A DNA stretch of 64,000 nucleotides from an uncultured Nitrosomonadales bacterium. Lineage in GTDB: Bacteria > Pseudomonadota > Gammaproteobacteria > Burkholderiales > Methylophilaceae. Below are positions 27,231 through 36,416 of this stretch, piece after piece. The position numbers were made by a program, and so were the translations under genes. The DNA is taken from contig CAJWVO010000004.1 of assembly GCA_913048465.1 (NCBI GenBank), forward strand, positions 1-64,000. The letters are read 5' to 3'. The notes beneath the pieces were generated by a model. That model did no database searches. It was not told where the DNA came from and worked only from the letters and a program-made list of their open reading frames with translations. Every line of letters begins with the position of its first letter. Within the stretch, counting starts at the first letter, position 1.

Positions 27231-27931
27231 AGCAAAACCACCAGCAATATTGTGGCGCCAAGAGTTTTTTTTAAATATTTATATTTAATTTTCCTAAATA
27301 TTGTCAAATAAAGCTGAAATCGAATCCTCTCAAAATGGTTAAATTTGCTTGAAACCATGTATTCACTAATGAGATTTTTATAATTTATCAAGCCGAAATG
27401 TTTAATGTCATCTTGGTACTTAATCATTCTTCTAAATGCACGTGCTCTGGTAAAGATGAACAATGACCATGGGTAGAAGTGAATCTTAGCGATATCTATA
27501 AGAAATAATTTTTTATTATAAAGCAAAATGTTACCTAGATGCATCGCTCTAAAATAGATGCCTTTTTTATGTATGATTGAAATATATTTAGCCAAGTCGG
27601 TTATCATTTCTTTTGTAATTTTGTTACCTAAATCACGGTATGTTTTGCCTGGAATGTATTTGTATGAAACACCTGACAATCTTTTGTTGTATTGAAAAGC
27701 TAATTCGTTCGTAATTTCAATTGATGGGATTTCATGTTCCTTTAATCTAATAGAATTTTTAATGATGCGACTGGCGTAAGTATTGAAAAAACCACTGGAT
27801 ATATATCCCCTTACGTTAAAAATTTTAATTATTTCGTTTTTTTTATGAAAGGTCTTTCGGTGGCCTAAATCATCCGCTTTCTCAACAAATTTATTAAATT
27901 CCGCATCATTTTTAAAGAAGATCTTTTTCAT
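27218..27931 (-). CDS. LPS kinase-like protein (toluene-tolerance/BUD32-like family)
   Basis: A 237-residue protein with a kinase-like fold seen in the WaaP/toluene-tolerance group. It has the ATP-site Lys (EIIKIF, Lys36), the segment IHKKGIYFRAMHLGN at 120-134 and the metal-binding Asp146 in LIDIAKI. The catalytic HRD is replaced by Phe-Arg-Ala (127-129); family members I recall have Phe-Arg-Ser here, so loss of the usual Asp seems general for the family. A hydrophobic tail (about 224-237) could anchor it to the inner membrane. It overlaps cfa by 20 bases and the MnmC-like gene by 13. A role in lipid A core or other envelope phosphorylation is a guess. Confidence 0.68.
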   Translation of the reverse strand: MKKIFFKNDAEFNKFVEKADDLGHRKTFHKKNEIIKIFNVRGYISSGFFNTYASRIIKNSIRLKEHEIPSIEITNELAFQYNKRLSGVSYKYIPGKTYRDLGNKITKEMITDLAKYISIIHKKGIYFRAMHLGNILLYNKKLFLIDIAKIHFYPWSLFIFTRARAFRRMIKYQDDIKHFGLINYKNLISEYMVSSKFNHFERIRFQLYLTIFRKIKYKYLKKTLGATILLVVLLWLI

Positions 27932-29117
27932 TTTGAGGTAGGCGGTTTAATGGTTTTGATAAAAGAATATGAAAATCATTGATGGCTCTTTCGTGGAAGC
28001 CACCAGCGCAATAAGAAAAATAATAGTTCCACATTTTCATGAATCTCTCGTCAAACCCAAGGCTCATAATCTTTTTACTATTCTTGTTAAAAGATTTTTG
28101 CCAGAGCGTGAGCGTTTTTGCATAATGCGCATTAATGTTTTCTAGATCAGAAATGATCAGGTCTGTATGTCTTGTAATAGTTGACTGGATAATATCAATT
28201 GACGGGATACATGACCCTGGGAAGATATATTTTTGGATGAAATCTACAGTCTTGATGGCTTGATTGTATCTTTGATCACGAATGGTAATTGCTTGAATTA
28301 ATCCCATACCAGTTGGCTTTAGAAGAGAGCTTACCTGTTTAAAATATTCTGGGTAATAATGATGGCCAACTGCTTCTATCATCTCGATGGATACCAACTT
28401 GTCAAACTGACCACTCAGGTGTCTATAGTCTTTAAAGAGTAAGTTAATTTGTTTTGTTAACCCTTTTTTCTTAATTAACTCTTTGGCGAAATTATATTGC
28501 TGCCTTGATATGGTTGTTGTAGTTACCCTACAACCATACTTTTCAGCTGCATATGTCGCAAAACCACCCCAGCCAGTTCCTATCTCGATGATATGATCGG
28601 TTTTTTTGAGTTGAAGTTTTTTGCAGATAATATCCAGTTTGTTTAAGGATGCGTGGTTCAATGATTGGGATTTATTTTTAAAAATGGCTGATGAGTACAT
28701 CATTGTTTCATCTAAAAATAATTTAAAGAAATCATTACTTAAATCATAATGTGCTGAAATATTTCTCTCACTATTTTTTATAGAGTTTTTATTGAGATAA
28801 TGAATGAGCTTGAAGAGCGGCTTGATAAAGAAGTTAAATTTCGTTTCTAATTTTTCTGTTAATTGTTGATTTACAGCAAAGACACGAATGACATTAGTTA
28901 AATTTGGGCTACTCCAGTATCCATTCATGTAAGCCTCACTCGCACCGATGGAGCCACCAAAAATTATGTACTTATAAAAGGCTTGGTCTTTTACAACGAT
29001 TTCTGCCTTTAGAGGCTCTTTTTTTGATCCAAATACATGTTTTTTATCGCCATCATGAATCACTAAATCTGCATGCTTCAAGAGTTTGAGGTTTGAAAAA
29101 AGGAGTTTTTTTAACAT
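27912..29117 (-). CDS. Cfa-like fatty-acyl-phospholipid methyltransferase
   Basis: A 401-residue SAM-dependent enzyme of the cyclopropane-fatty-acid synthase family, with the SAM site EIGTGWGGFATYA (178-190), lipid-binding AHYDLSNDFF, and IQKYIFPGSCIPS. Aligned with E. coli CFA synthase from memory, Glu239, Ile268 and Tyr317 are kept (Glu248, Ile277, Tyr332), but Cys139 becomes Ser143 and His266 becomes Gln275; these bind the bicarbonate base in E. coli. This pattern is typical of the subfamily encoded with DUF1365 and FAD-oxidase genes, so the product may be a methylated, not cyclopropanated, acyl chain. It follows DUF1365 after two bases. Confidence 0.88.
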   Translation of the reverse strand: MLKKLLFSNLKLLKHADLVIHDGDKKHVFGSKKEPLKAEIVVKDQAFYKYIIFGGSIGASEAYMNGYWSSPNLTNVIRVFAVNQQLTEKLETKFNFFIKPLFKLIHYLNKNSIKNSERNISAHYDLSNDFFKLFLDETMMYSSAIFKNKSQSLNHASLNKLDIICKKLQLKKTDHIIEIGTGWGGFATYAAEKYGCRVTTTTISRQQYNFAKELIKKKGLTKQINLLFKDYRHLSGQFDKLVSIEMIEAVGHHYYPEYFKQVSSLLKPTGMGLIQAITIRDQRYNQAIKTVDFIQKYIFPGSCIPSIDIIQSTITRHTDLIISDLENINAHYAKTLTLWQKSFNKNSKKIMSLGFDERFMKMWNYYFSYCAGGFHERAINDFHILLSKPLNRLPQNEKDLL

Positions 29118-29119
29118 AT

Positions 29120-29848
29120 TTATTTTAACGGGTGTGAATAGAATGGGGTTTTCTTAAACCAGAGTTTTAATGCATTCCAATATATCTTAAAAATAGTCTC
29201 AAGAGGAGATAGTGGATATTTAAATATATATGAAGTTAAGCTATGTCCTGAAATCGATCTTCTCTTTAATTTAAGGGTAGCATTAAATACTTTTTCACTA
29301 TTAAGATTGTTGTTCATGCTTATAACGATAACATCATTTGGTTTTGTAAATTGCCAGTTATATTTTATCTGCATAGGCATAAAAGGGGATATATGAAACT
29401 CTTTATCAAAGTTAAATGTGTGGGTTATATCTTCTTGGTTGCAATGATGAACATAGGCGAATCTTTCATTCCAGGGCGTGTTATTGATGTCAGATATTAT
29501 GGCCCTTAGGATAGAGCCCTGGTAACAATAATAAAAGCTGACAGGGTTGTAGCACACCCCGAAAACACGAGGGGTTGTCAGTATAAAAATTTTGTTTACC
29601 CCCTTAATTTTTTTAGTGGTCAAAAAGTCAATTAAATCCTTTTTTAAGTGCCTTGATTTACGAAAATAATCTTTTTGTCTAAAGCAGACAATATTTGGAC
29701 GATCAAAACTCCAGAGGAAAGAACGCCGAAAAGTTGAGTTGACCTGATCCAGGTCAAGCATCAGCATCGAATACCTGTATGAGAATTTATTTTTTGTGGG
29801 TGCAATTCGGTCGTGAGTGACCATGCCACTGTAAATTCCCTGGTTCAA
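29120..29848 (-). CDS. DUF1365 family protein
   Basis: A 242-residue protein of the DUF1365 family. It shows the N-terminal YSGMVTHDRIAPTKNKFSYR segment, TTPRVFGVCYNPVSFYYCY in the middle and NNTPWNERFAYVHH. No catalytic activity is established to my knowledge. The family nearly always travels with an FAD amine-oxidase-like gene and a Cfa-like methyltransferase, and the same arrangement is here, which implies a role in acyl-chain modification. The start is TTG at 29848, overlapping the FAD gene's stop as TTGA; ATG at 29824 is an alternative. Confidence 0.85.
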   Translation of the reverse strand: MNQGIYSGMVTHDRIAPTKNKFSYRYSMLMLDLDQVNSTFRRSFLWSFDRPNIVCFRQKDYFRKSRHLKKDLIDFLTTKKIKGVNKIFILTTPRVFGVCYNPVSFYYCYQGSILRAIISDINNTPWNERFAYVHHCNQEDITHTFNFDKEFHISPFMPMQIKYNWQFTKPNDVIVISMNNNLNSEKVFNATLKLKRRSISGHSLTSYIFKYPLSPLETIFKIYWNALKLWFKKTPFYSHPLK

Positions 29849-31092
29849 TTATTTACCCCGCTAAATTTTATGGCATTCAATGCGCTGACAACTCCATCCT
29901 CATGGAAGCCATTTCCCCAGTAGGCTCCTGCAAAGGCAAAGTGTCCATCACATAATAACTTCTGCTTCTTTTGAGCTGCAAAGGTGTTTAGGTTAAATGT
30001 GGGGTGCTCATATGTTATTTTTTTTAAAATCTTTTTGTTGTTTATTTTTTTATCAATATTTAAGCTAACCAGTAAATCTGATTTTGTTTTGATATTTTGC
30101 AAAATATTCATGTTATAGGACACCGTGACATCACTAATAAGTTTCTTATCAACATGATAATTCCATGCCGCCCATGCTCTTTTGCTTTTGGGCATGAGTG
30201 ATGAGTCTCGATGTAATACGGCACTATTTTTTGCATAGGCAAATTGCCCAAGTATCTTTTTTTGTATGGGTGTTGGCTTTTTGATTAATTTAAGCGCTTG
30301 GTCGGCATGACAGGCAAAAAAAACGTGGTCGAATGAATAATTATTCTGCTTTGTTTGAACAACACATTTATTTCCATTCTGATAAATAGATTGTATATTT
30401 GCGTTTAGGATAACTGAACCGTTCAGTTTTTTAATTATTTGATCCACGTAAGTCTTAGACCCATTTTTTATGGTGAGCCATTGGGGGCGGTCGTTGATAT
30501 TAATCATGCCATGATTATTTAAAAATCTTAAAAAAAATAGTAAGGAAAATTTTTTAACATCTTTAAAGCTGGAAGACCAAATGGCTGAGGTCATGGGCAA
30601 CAAGTAGTTGGTCATAAAATAATTTGAAAAGTTATAAGTGCTTAAAAACTCTTCGATAGTGATATTTTTGATATGAGAGGCAGGAGTTTTGAGTAACTTT
30701 TTACCTAATCGATTAAATTTCAATATCTCCCATATCATTACCCAGAATCTAACATTAAAAATATTTTTTCTTTGACTGAATAGGGTATTAAAGCTGTTTC
30801 CATTATATTCAAGACCATTTAATTTAGATTGAACACTAAAGCTCATTGATGATTTTTGAAAAGGGACATCAAGCTCGTTAATTAATTTTAAAAAGTTGGG
30901 ATATGTTTTTTTGTTAAAAACAATAAAACCAGAATCAACGTTAATTTTTTTATTGTCTATGGTTAGAGAGTGGGTATGCGTATGCCCACCAACACGGTTG
31001 TCTTTTTCGAAGACTGTGATTTTATGTTTTTTTCCAAGATAGTGGGCCAGAGTGAGGCCTGAGATACCCGAACCTACCACTGCTATTTTCAT
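29845..31092 (-). CDS. FAD-dependent oxidase/desaturase of the amine-oxidase fold
   Basis: A 415-residue flavoprotein with the FAD motif VVGSGISGLTLAHYLG and VFEKDNRVGGHTHT at the N-terminus and the closing FAD segment FAGAYWGNGFHEDGVVSA. It belongs to the NAD(P)-binding/amine-oxidase proteins encoded with cfa and DUF1365 in many proteobacteria. In the alphaproteobacterial furan fatty acid pathway a flavoprotein of this kind is thought to desaturate a methylated acyl chain; whether the same applies here is inference. It overlaps the DUF1365 gene by four bases and the desaturase stop by one. Confidence 0.85.
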   Translation of the reverse strand: MKIAVVGSGISGLTLAHYLGKKHKITVFEKDNRVGGHTHTHSLTIDNKKINVDSGFIVFNKKTYPNFLKLINELDVPFQKSSMSFSVQSKLNGLEYNGNSFNTLFSQRKNIFNVRFWVMIWEILKFNRLGKKLLKTPASHIKNITIEEFLSTYNFSNYFMTNYLLPMTSAIWSSSFKDVKKFSLLFFLRFLNNHGMININDRPQWLTIKNGSKTYVDQIIKKLNGSVILNANIQSIYQNGNKCVVQTKQNNYSFDHVFFACHADQALKLIKKPTPIQKKILGQFAYAKNSAVLHRDSSLMPKSKRAWAAWNYHVDKKLISDVTVSYNMNILQNIKTKSDLLVSLNIDKKINNKKILKKITYEHPTFNLNTFAAQKKQKLLCDGHFAFAGAYWGNGFHEDGVVSALNAIKFSGVNN

Positions 31093-32003
31093 TAGTTATG
31101 TTTTTGTCTTATCGCCTTACTAACCGTTCTTAAATTATAAACAATTCCTAAAAAGGACAGCAATCTAAGTGCATAGTAAGTTAAGTCAACTTCCCACCAA
31201 TAGAATCCCTGTCTAATAGAGCCAGGGTAGTGATGGTGATTATTATGCCAACCCTCTCCGAAAGTGAGCAGGGCAACAAAAAAGTTATTTTTACTTTCTT
31301 CTTTTGTGTTGTATCGCTGAGTTCCCCACAGGTGAGCAATGGAATTGACGGCAAATGTGCAATGATAAACAAGAATTGTAGACACACAGAAACCCCAGAT
31401 AACCATATTCAAACCGCTGATGCCTGAAGTTAATGATAAGTACTCACCAATCACAAATAAGGATAAAAGTAATAGGACGGGAGGAAACCAATCAAAACGG
31501 TCAATTAGGACTAATTCTTTAAACTTTATTAGGTCGCGAACAACCTTACGATCAGTTAGAAAGTTTTTCTTGGCGAGGAACCAACCCATATGGCTCCATA
31601 AGAAGTGATGTGTGTGTGGTGAGTGGTGGTCATTATGCCCATCTGAATTTAGATGATGTCGTCGGTGATGCGATGCCCACCAAATCGGACCTCGTTGTGC
31701 TGCTGTTGATCCAATGAAGGCAAAGATGAATTGCATCAATCTGGATGTTTTGAAGGTTTTATGTGCAAAGTAGCGATGATAAAAGCCCGTAATGGCAAAC
31801 ATGCGAATCACAAATAAAATCAGGGCCACCCACACTAGATACCATTCAAAATGGGTCCAAAGGGCTGCCAGAGCGCCAAAGTGGATCAGGATGAAGGGGA
31901 TAACCCTGAACCAATCGATTGTGTCTCCATCAACACCTTTTTGTTTTTGATAGTATTTCTCAGCGTAATTATTATCGAAAATTTTTAATAAGAAATGCTT
32001 CAT
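31092..32003 (-). CDS. Membrane acyl desaturase (delta-9 type)
   Basis: A 303-residue membrane di-iron desaturase. The three histidine boxes are HRYFAH, HHRRHH and HNNHHHYP, with the extra HNDHHSPHTHH segment between boxes one and three, as in acyl-CoA or acyl-lipid delta-9 desaturases. Four or so hydrophobic segments flank them. It should introduce a double bond in long acyl chains, giving the unsaturated substrate a Cfa-type enzyme needs, and it lies upstream in the same run. No electron donor is encoded beside it. Confidence 0.92.
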   Translation of the reverse strand: MKHFLLKIFDNNYAEKYYQKQKGVDGDTIDWFRVIPFILIHFGALAALWTHFEWYLVWVALILFVIRMFAITGFYHRYFAHKTFKTSRLMQFIFAFIGSTAAQRGPIWWASHHRRHHLNSDGHNDHHSPHTHHFLWSHMGWFLAKKNFLTDRKVVRDLIKFKELVLIDRFDWFPPVLLLLSLFVIGEYLSLTSGISGLNMVIWGFCVSTILVYHCTFAVNSIAHLWGTQRYNTKEESKNNFFVALLTFGEGWHNNHHHYPGSIRQGFYWWEVDLTYYALRLLSFLGIVYNLRTVSKAIRQKHN

Positions 32004-32521
32004 TAGTTGTGAGGGACAAAACGTAACATATCCTTATCATAACCCAGTTCGGTGGTTTTTTTATAAATCCATTGTTTTTTTTCGGTAGGTAAATCAGTTG
32101 TTCTTGACATAAACCACAGGTAGTCTCTCTTATCTCTAGCGACAATTGTATTCTCATAACCTTCATCAATATAGGCAATCACATATTGTGCCTTTATGGG
32201 CCAAATAAATTGCATCCCCCAAACAGCATTATTTGTTCCAGGAACAACAAACCCTTTTGGTCTGTAGATTTTTTCTGGGCCATCTAAGGCACCTTTGTTA
32301 AAGGTAAAAGTAGTTTCAATCACCTGGTCTGTTGAATTAAAAGAGTAGCTTTCCACCGCATTAAACGCATTTTTTTCAATCAGCGCCGGGATGTGGGCCA
32401 ACACATACCAATCTCCCATAAAATTATCCAATGAAATTTTCTCCACGGGCTCAATTTTAGGGAGACCGTTTGTTGCACAGCCGGAAATTAGTGTAAATAT
32501 TATAAGGACTATCTTTTTCAT
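32003..32521 (-). CDS. blc: Lipocalin lipoprotein, Blc-like
   Basis: A 172-residue bacterial lipocalin. The lipoprotein signal has lipobox LISGC with Cys15, so it is membrane-anchored in the periplasm, probably at the outer membrane. The lipocalin start motif is GDWYVLAHIP, and DKRDYLWFMSRT is the second conserved strand region. E. coli Blc binds fatty acids and lysophospholipids. Lying directly before the desaturase gene and within the lipid module, it may carry or salvage acyl lipids. It overlaps the POT transporter gene by four bases. Confidence 0.92.
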   Translation of the reverse strand: MKKIVLIIFTLISGCATNGLPKIEPVEKISLDNFMGDWYVLAHIPALIEKNAFNAVESYSFNSTDQVIETTFTFNKGALDGPEKIYRPKGFVVPGTNNAVWGMQFIWPIKAQYVIAYIDEGYENTIVARDKRDYLWFMSRTTDLPTEKKQWIYKKTTELGYDKDMLRFVPHN

Positions 32522-33849
32522 AATAACTTTCGTAAATAAGGTCTGGACATAATCAGAGCAATTGTTCCTAACATGGTTAGGATACTAATGAACTTAAATA
32601 AGTTCAGATCTAAGTTTTGAACAACTGATGGAAGGAGTCCTGCGAGATAGCTAGCAATGGCAAAGGTCAGAAACCATAAACCAATCATTAAAGATTGAAT
32701 TTTTTTTGGCGCCACTTTGGTTACCATTGATAAGCTGGTTGGAGACAGACACAATTCACCCAGTGTGTGAAAAAAATAAATTAGGACAATCCAAGTGAAG
32801 TGAATGTTTTCCATATCTTGGATGAGTGTCAAAATTATAAATCCCAAACTCATTAGTAACAGTCCGAGACCCATCTTCTCTGGCGTTTCAGTTCTAAATC
32901 TTGAATCTATACGAAACCAAATTTTAGCAACAACCGTACCTAAACAAATAATGATCAGTGGATTAATGGCAAGAAAGAATGTGGTTGGTATGGTGAAATT
33001 AAAAAAACTTTTATCTACTTTTGAATCTGTAAAAAGTGTCAGTGACCCGCCGGCTTGCTCGAAACCGACCCAAAAAATGACCGAAAACAGACCAAGGATA
33101 AAAATATAGTATATTTTTTTTAAATCTTTTCTATTAAACGGAAAGGATGATCGCTTAATAAAAAATAATATAATCGTGAGAATAATTAAAAGAACAAACC
33201 ATGTTGGCAAATAGATGATAAAACAAATTAAAGCTACATTTATGAATAAAAAGATTTTTATTTTTGAATAATTAATTTGTGTTTTTAAAATCTCAATTTG
33301 GTTAATTTTTAAGCAAAATACGATTAAGCCAAGAAGCATTCCAAAAGCAGCCATTAAAAAGCCTAAATGCCAGCTATAATATTCACCTATAAAACCAATT
33401 ATTAGTGGGGCTAGGAATGCACCGATATTAATTCCGATATAAAAGTAACTAAATCCCTCATCTCTTAATTTTTCTGGTTTTGATTCATATAGGTTACCTA
33501 GCATGCTTGAAATGTTCGGTTTAAAGAAACCATTCCCAGCAACTAAGAAGCCTAAACCAATGAAGAATAAGGACTCAAATGCGAGCAGGGCATGTCCGAT
33601 CATCATCAAGATCCCACCAATCAAAATAGCATTAACATTATTAATATATTTATCGGCAAGATAGCCACCAAAAAGTGGTGTTAAATAGACTAGCCCGGTA
33701 TAGATGCCATAAATATGGAGGGCTTCATTATCCGGATAAGCCATCGCATTGACTAAATAAAGAACCAGCAGGGCTCGCATCCCGTAAAAACTAAATCTCT
33801 CCCACATTTCAGTGAAAAAAAGTGTGCGAAGTAATTTTGGGTGCTTCAT
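32518..33849 (-). CDS. POT/PTR2 family proton-dependent peptide transporter
   Basis: A 443-residue inner-membrane protein of the major facilitator superfamily, peptide transporter branch. It begins with the PTR2 proton-site motif EMWERFSFYGMRALLVLYLV and continues with GGYLADKY and the PTR2 signature region FSYFYIGINIGAFLAPLIIG. It is some 40-50 residues shorter than E. coli DtpA but appears complete, with about twelve hydrophobic segments. It should import di- and tripeptides. It is read between glnD (four-base gap) and the lipocalin gene (overlap). Confidence 0.9.
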   Translation of the reverse strand: MKHPKLLRTLFFTEMWERFSFYGMRALLVLYLVNAMAYPDNEALHIYGIYTGLVYLTPLFGGYLADKYINNVNAILIGGILMMIGHALLAFESLFFIGLGFLVAGNGFFKPNISSMLGNLYESKPEKLRDEGFSYFYIGINIGAFLAPLIIGFIGEYYSWHLGFLMAAFGMLLGLIVFCLKINQIEILKTQINYSKIKIFLFINVALICFIIYLPTWFVLLIILTIILFFIKRSSFPFNRKDLKKIYYIFILGLFSVIFWVGFEQAGGSLTLFTDSKVDKSFFNFTIPTTFFLAINPLIIICLGTVVAKIWFRIDSRFRTETPEKMGLGLLLMSLGFIILTLIQDMENIHFTWIVLIYFFHTLGELCLSPTSLSMVTKVAPKKIQSLMIGLWFLTFAIASYLAGLLPSVVQNLDLNLFKFISILTMLGTIALIMSRPYLRKLL

Positions 33850-33853
33850 GAGG

Positions 33854-36412
33854 TTATTGAAGGAGGTTTAAGAGATCATTTTCAAGATTTTTTTGCTCAA
33901 ACTGTGAGTCGTTGCTGATTTTGAAATCAAAATGATCCTCAACACGCTCGCCCATGGTCGTAATTTTGGCATTAGACAGGCTAATGTTGTATTTTTTTAG
34001 AAGAGAGGCAACGGATAATAATAATGCTTTTCGATTGGCCGTTTTGATCTGCAGGTGAAATAGCCCATCGTCGCTTTTTAGCTCAATAAAATCCTCAATT
34101 TGATGGAAGCTGGCCTGCCTTGATTTTTTCATTAGGATGTTAGAAGTATTAAAGCTATTCTTGCTAACATCCTGATCAATTACACATGTGAGATTTTCTT
34201 CAATGTACTTAAAAAAGTCCTTGAACCTCAATGAACTTTCATCTGCATAGGTAACATTAAAGACATTTAGCGCATAGTTATGATTTGTTGTAAAAATTTT
34301 AGCTTGACTGATTTCACATGATATTTCATTGAAAAAGTGGCAAGTTTTGTAGAAAATATCACATTTATCTTTTGTATAAATCAACACCTCAATACCTTGC
34401 CCGCCTTTTTGATGCCTGACCCTGGTAATTGTTTTTTGTGTGTTTGCGTGTGAGAGAAGAAGCCGTGTGTGCCATGATATTTCTGGAGCTTCAAACTTGG
34501 CAAAGTATTCAGAACCCATTAGTGACCAGTTTTTTTGATACATGTGCGGTTCAATTGAATATTTAATTAAATTATTTTGAATTTGCTTCACTCTTTGCTC
34601 AATAAATTGCTCGTTAGTGAGTTTGTTTTGCAAGTATTTTGTCGTTGTCTGGTGAAGGCCATTAATTAGAACTGATTTCCATTGATTCCATACCTTGTGG
34701 CTTGTGCCTCGAATATCTGCAGTAGTTAACAGGTATAGCAAATCAAGACGATCCTGATTTTGAACTTCATTTGCAAAGGAGCGAATCACTGAAGGATCTG
34801 CAAGGTCAAGCTTTTGGGCAACATTTGACATTAATAGGTGATTTTTTACTAACCACGAAATTGTTTGAATATCAGGTGTGCTCAGGTTAAACATTCGACC
34901 AAATCTCTTAACTTCTTTTTCGCCTAAGCTTGAATGATCACCGCCTCTTCCTTTGGCAATGTCATGGAAAAGACCAGCTAGATATAAAATTGATGGGTCT
35001 TTCAGTCTGTTGAATGCCTCATGGGATTCGGGTGATTCATGTTTTAGTTTAGCCTTGCTGTATCTTCTCAAGTTATCGATTACATTGAGTGTATGTTCGT
35101 CTACGGTGTAGATATGGAAAAGGTCATGCTGCATTTGCGAGATTATCTTTCCAAAAACAGGTAAAAATTTTCCTAAAATGTTATATCGGTTGAGTAACCT
35201 TAATGATCGATTTACTTTTTGTTTTTCTTTGAAAACTTGCAAAAAATCTTTTTGAATATTCTTGTCTGACCTATAAGACTTATCGATAAGAAGGTTTGCG
35301 GTCGTTATAAAGTGGTCAATTAAATTGGGTCCAAAGCCGTGAATTGAAAGGTTACGTTGAAAAAGATGGAAGTATGCAAAGATTTTCTTCGAAATATCTT
35401 TTTTTGTTTTTTTGTTTAGCTCCAAGAGTCCATCGGATATGTAAAGCTCATTAAAACCTTCAACGTTTTCTTTGCTAGATTGAAATTCTACGGTAAATTT
35501 TTTTGTAATAATTTCATTGAAAAGTATTATATAACGTATTGATTTATATAAACTATTCATTACAAATTCACTAGCTTTTTTATTTGATGAATTCTTAAAA
35601 CCTAAATCTTTTGCAATCTTTGATTGATAATCAAAGAGCATCCGATCTTCTTGGTAGTCGGTTACAATATGAAGATAAATTCTTCTTTTGATTAACTTGT
35701 TGTAGTGAAAGTTTATTAGGTTGAGTTGTTTTTTGGTGATTACCTTACTTTCTAACAAAGTTTTGAGGTTATGATCTCCATACTTTGCTGCACAGAGCCA
35801 TCTAATGAAATGGATGTCACGTAAACATCCCCTGGATTCCTTAATATTTGGTTCTAAAAGGTATCCAGACTTGCTAAATTTCTGATGCCTTAATTCCTGC
35901 TCCTTTACTTTTGCTAGGATAAATTTTTTTACATTTAATGTCTTTTTAAACTTTTCATTATATTTTTCATATATAAGCTGATTTCCACAGATGAGCCTGG
36001 ATTCTAGAAGGTTGGTAGCAATAGTGATATCTTTTATGTCTTTTGATATTTCATTAATGACTCTCTGACTTACACCCAGCTTGAATCCAAAATCCCAACA
36101 AAGTTGAATAAAATTTTCTAATTTCACATTATTGGTATTAATTGAATCGATGCTATTGGCAATGATAGTTATATCAATGTCTGATGATGGATAGAGTTCC
36201 TTTCTGCCATATCCCCCAACTGCAACAAGACAAAAGGATTCATCTAAATCAGCTAGCATCCACAATTTTTTTAGAATATCGTCACACAGTTTAGTATTTT
36301 GCTTTAAGAAACTTGAGCTATTATGTTTTTTTAGAAACTGAAACTTTATTAGGTCAAATCTACTGTCGTATGATTTTTTTATCAGACTAAAATCATTTTT
36401 TTTAGATTCCAT
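33854..36412 (-). CDS. glnD: Bifunctional uridylyltransferase/uridylyl-removing enzyme GlnD
   Basis: GlnD senses glutamine and adds or removes UMP on PII proteins, so controlling nitrogen assimilation. The 852-residue protein has the nucleotidyltransferase motif GGYGRKELYPSSDIDI at 66-81, an HD phosphohydrolase domain (FHDIAKGRGGDHSSLG) and two ACT domains in the last 170 residues or so. The length is a little under that of E. coli GlnD (890). It is read immediately after map, as in many proteobacteria, and may be co-transcribed with the transporter and lipid genes that follow. Confidence 0.96.
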   Translation of the reverse strand: MESKKNDFSLIKKSYDSRFDLIKFQFLKKHNSSSFLKQNTKLCDDILKKLWMLADLDESFCLVAVGGYGRKELYPSSDIDITIIANSIDSINTNNVKLENFIQLCWDFGFKLGVSQRVINEISKDIKDITIATNLLESRLICGNQLIYEKYNEKFKKTLNVKKFILAKVKEQELRHQKFSKSGYLLEPNIKESRGCLRDIHFIRWLCAAKYGDHNLKTLLESKVITKKQLNLINFHYNKLIKRRIYLHIVTDYQEDRMLFDYQSKIAKDLGFKNSSNKKASEFVMNSLYKSIRYIILFNEIITKKFTVEFQSSKENVEGFNELYISDGLLELNKKTKKDISKKIFAYFHLFQRNLSIHGFGPNLIDHFITTANLLIDKSYRSDKNIQKDFLQVFKEKQKVNRSLRLLNRYNILGKFLPVFGKIISQMQHDLFHIYTVDEHTLNVIDNLRRYSKAKLKHESPESHEAFNRLKDPSILYLAGLFHDIAKGRGGDHSSLGEKEVKRFGRMFNLSTPDIQTISWLVKNHLLMSNVAQKLDLADPSVIRSFANEVQNQDRLDLLYLLTTADIRGTSHKVWNQWKSVLINGLHQTTTKYLQNKLTNEQFIEQRVKQIQNNLIKYSIEPHMYQKNWSLMGSEYFAKFEAPEISWHTRLLLSHANTQKTITRVRHQKGGQGIEVLIYTKDKCDIFYKTCHFFNEISCEISQAKIFTTNHNYALNVFNVTYADESSLRFKDFFKYIEENLTCVIDQDVSKNSFNTSNILMKKSRQASFHQIEDFIELKSDDGLFHLQIKTANRKALLLSVASLLKKYNISLSNAKITTMGERVEDHFDFKISNDSQFEQKNLENDLLNLLQ

Positions 36413-36416
36413 GTGA

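Noticed and set aside
32804-33109. A 101-codon open frame on the plus strand
   Set aside because: It is opposite the POT transporter gene; hydrophobic coding sequence often leaves such shadow frames.
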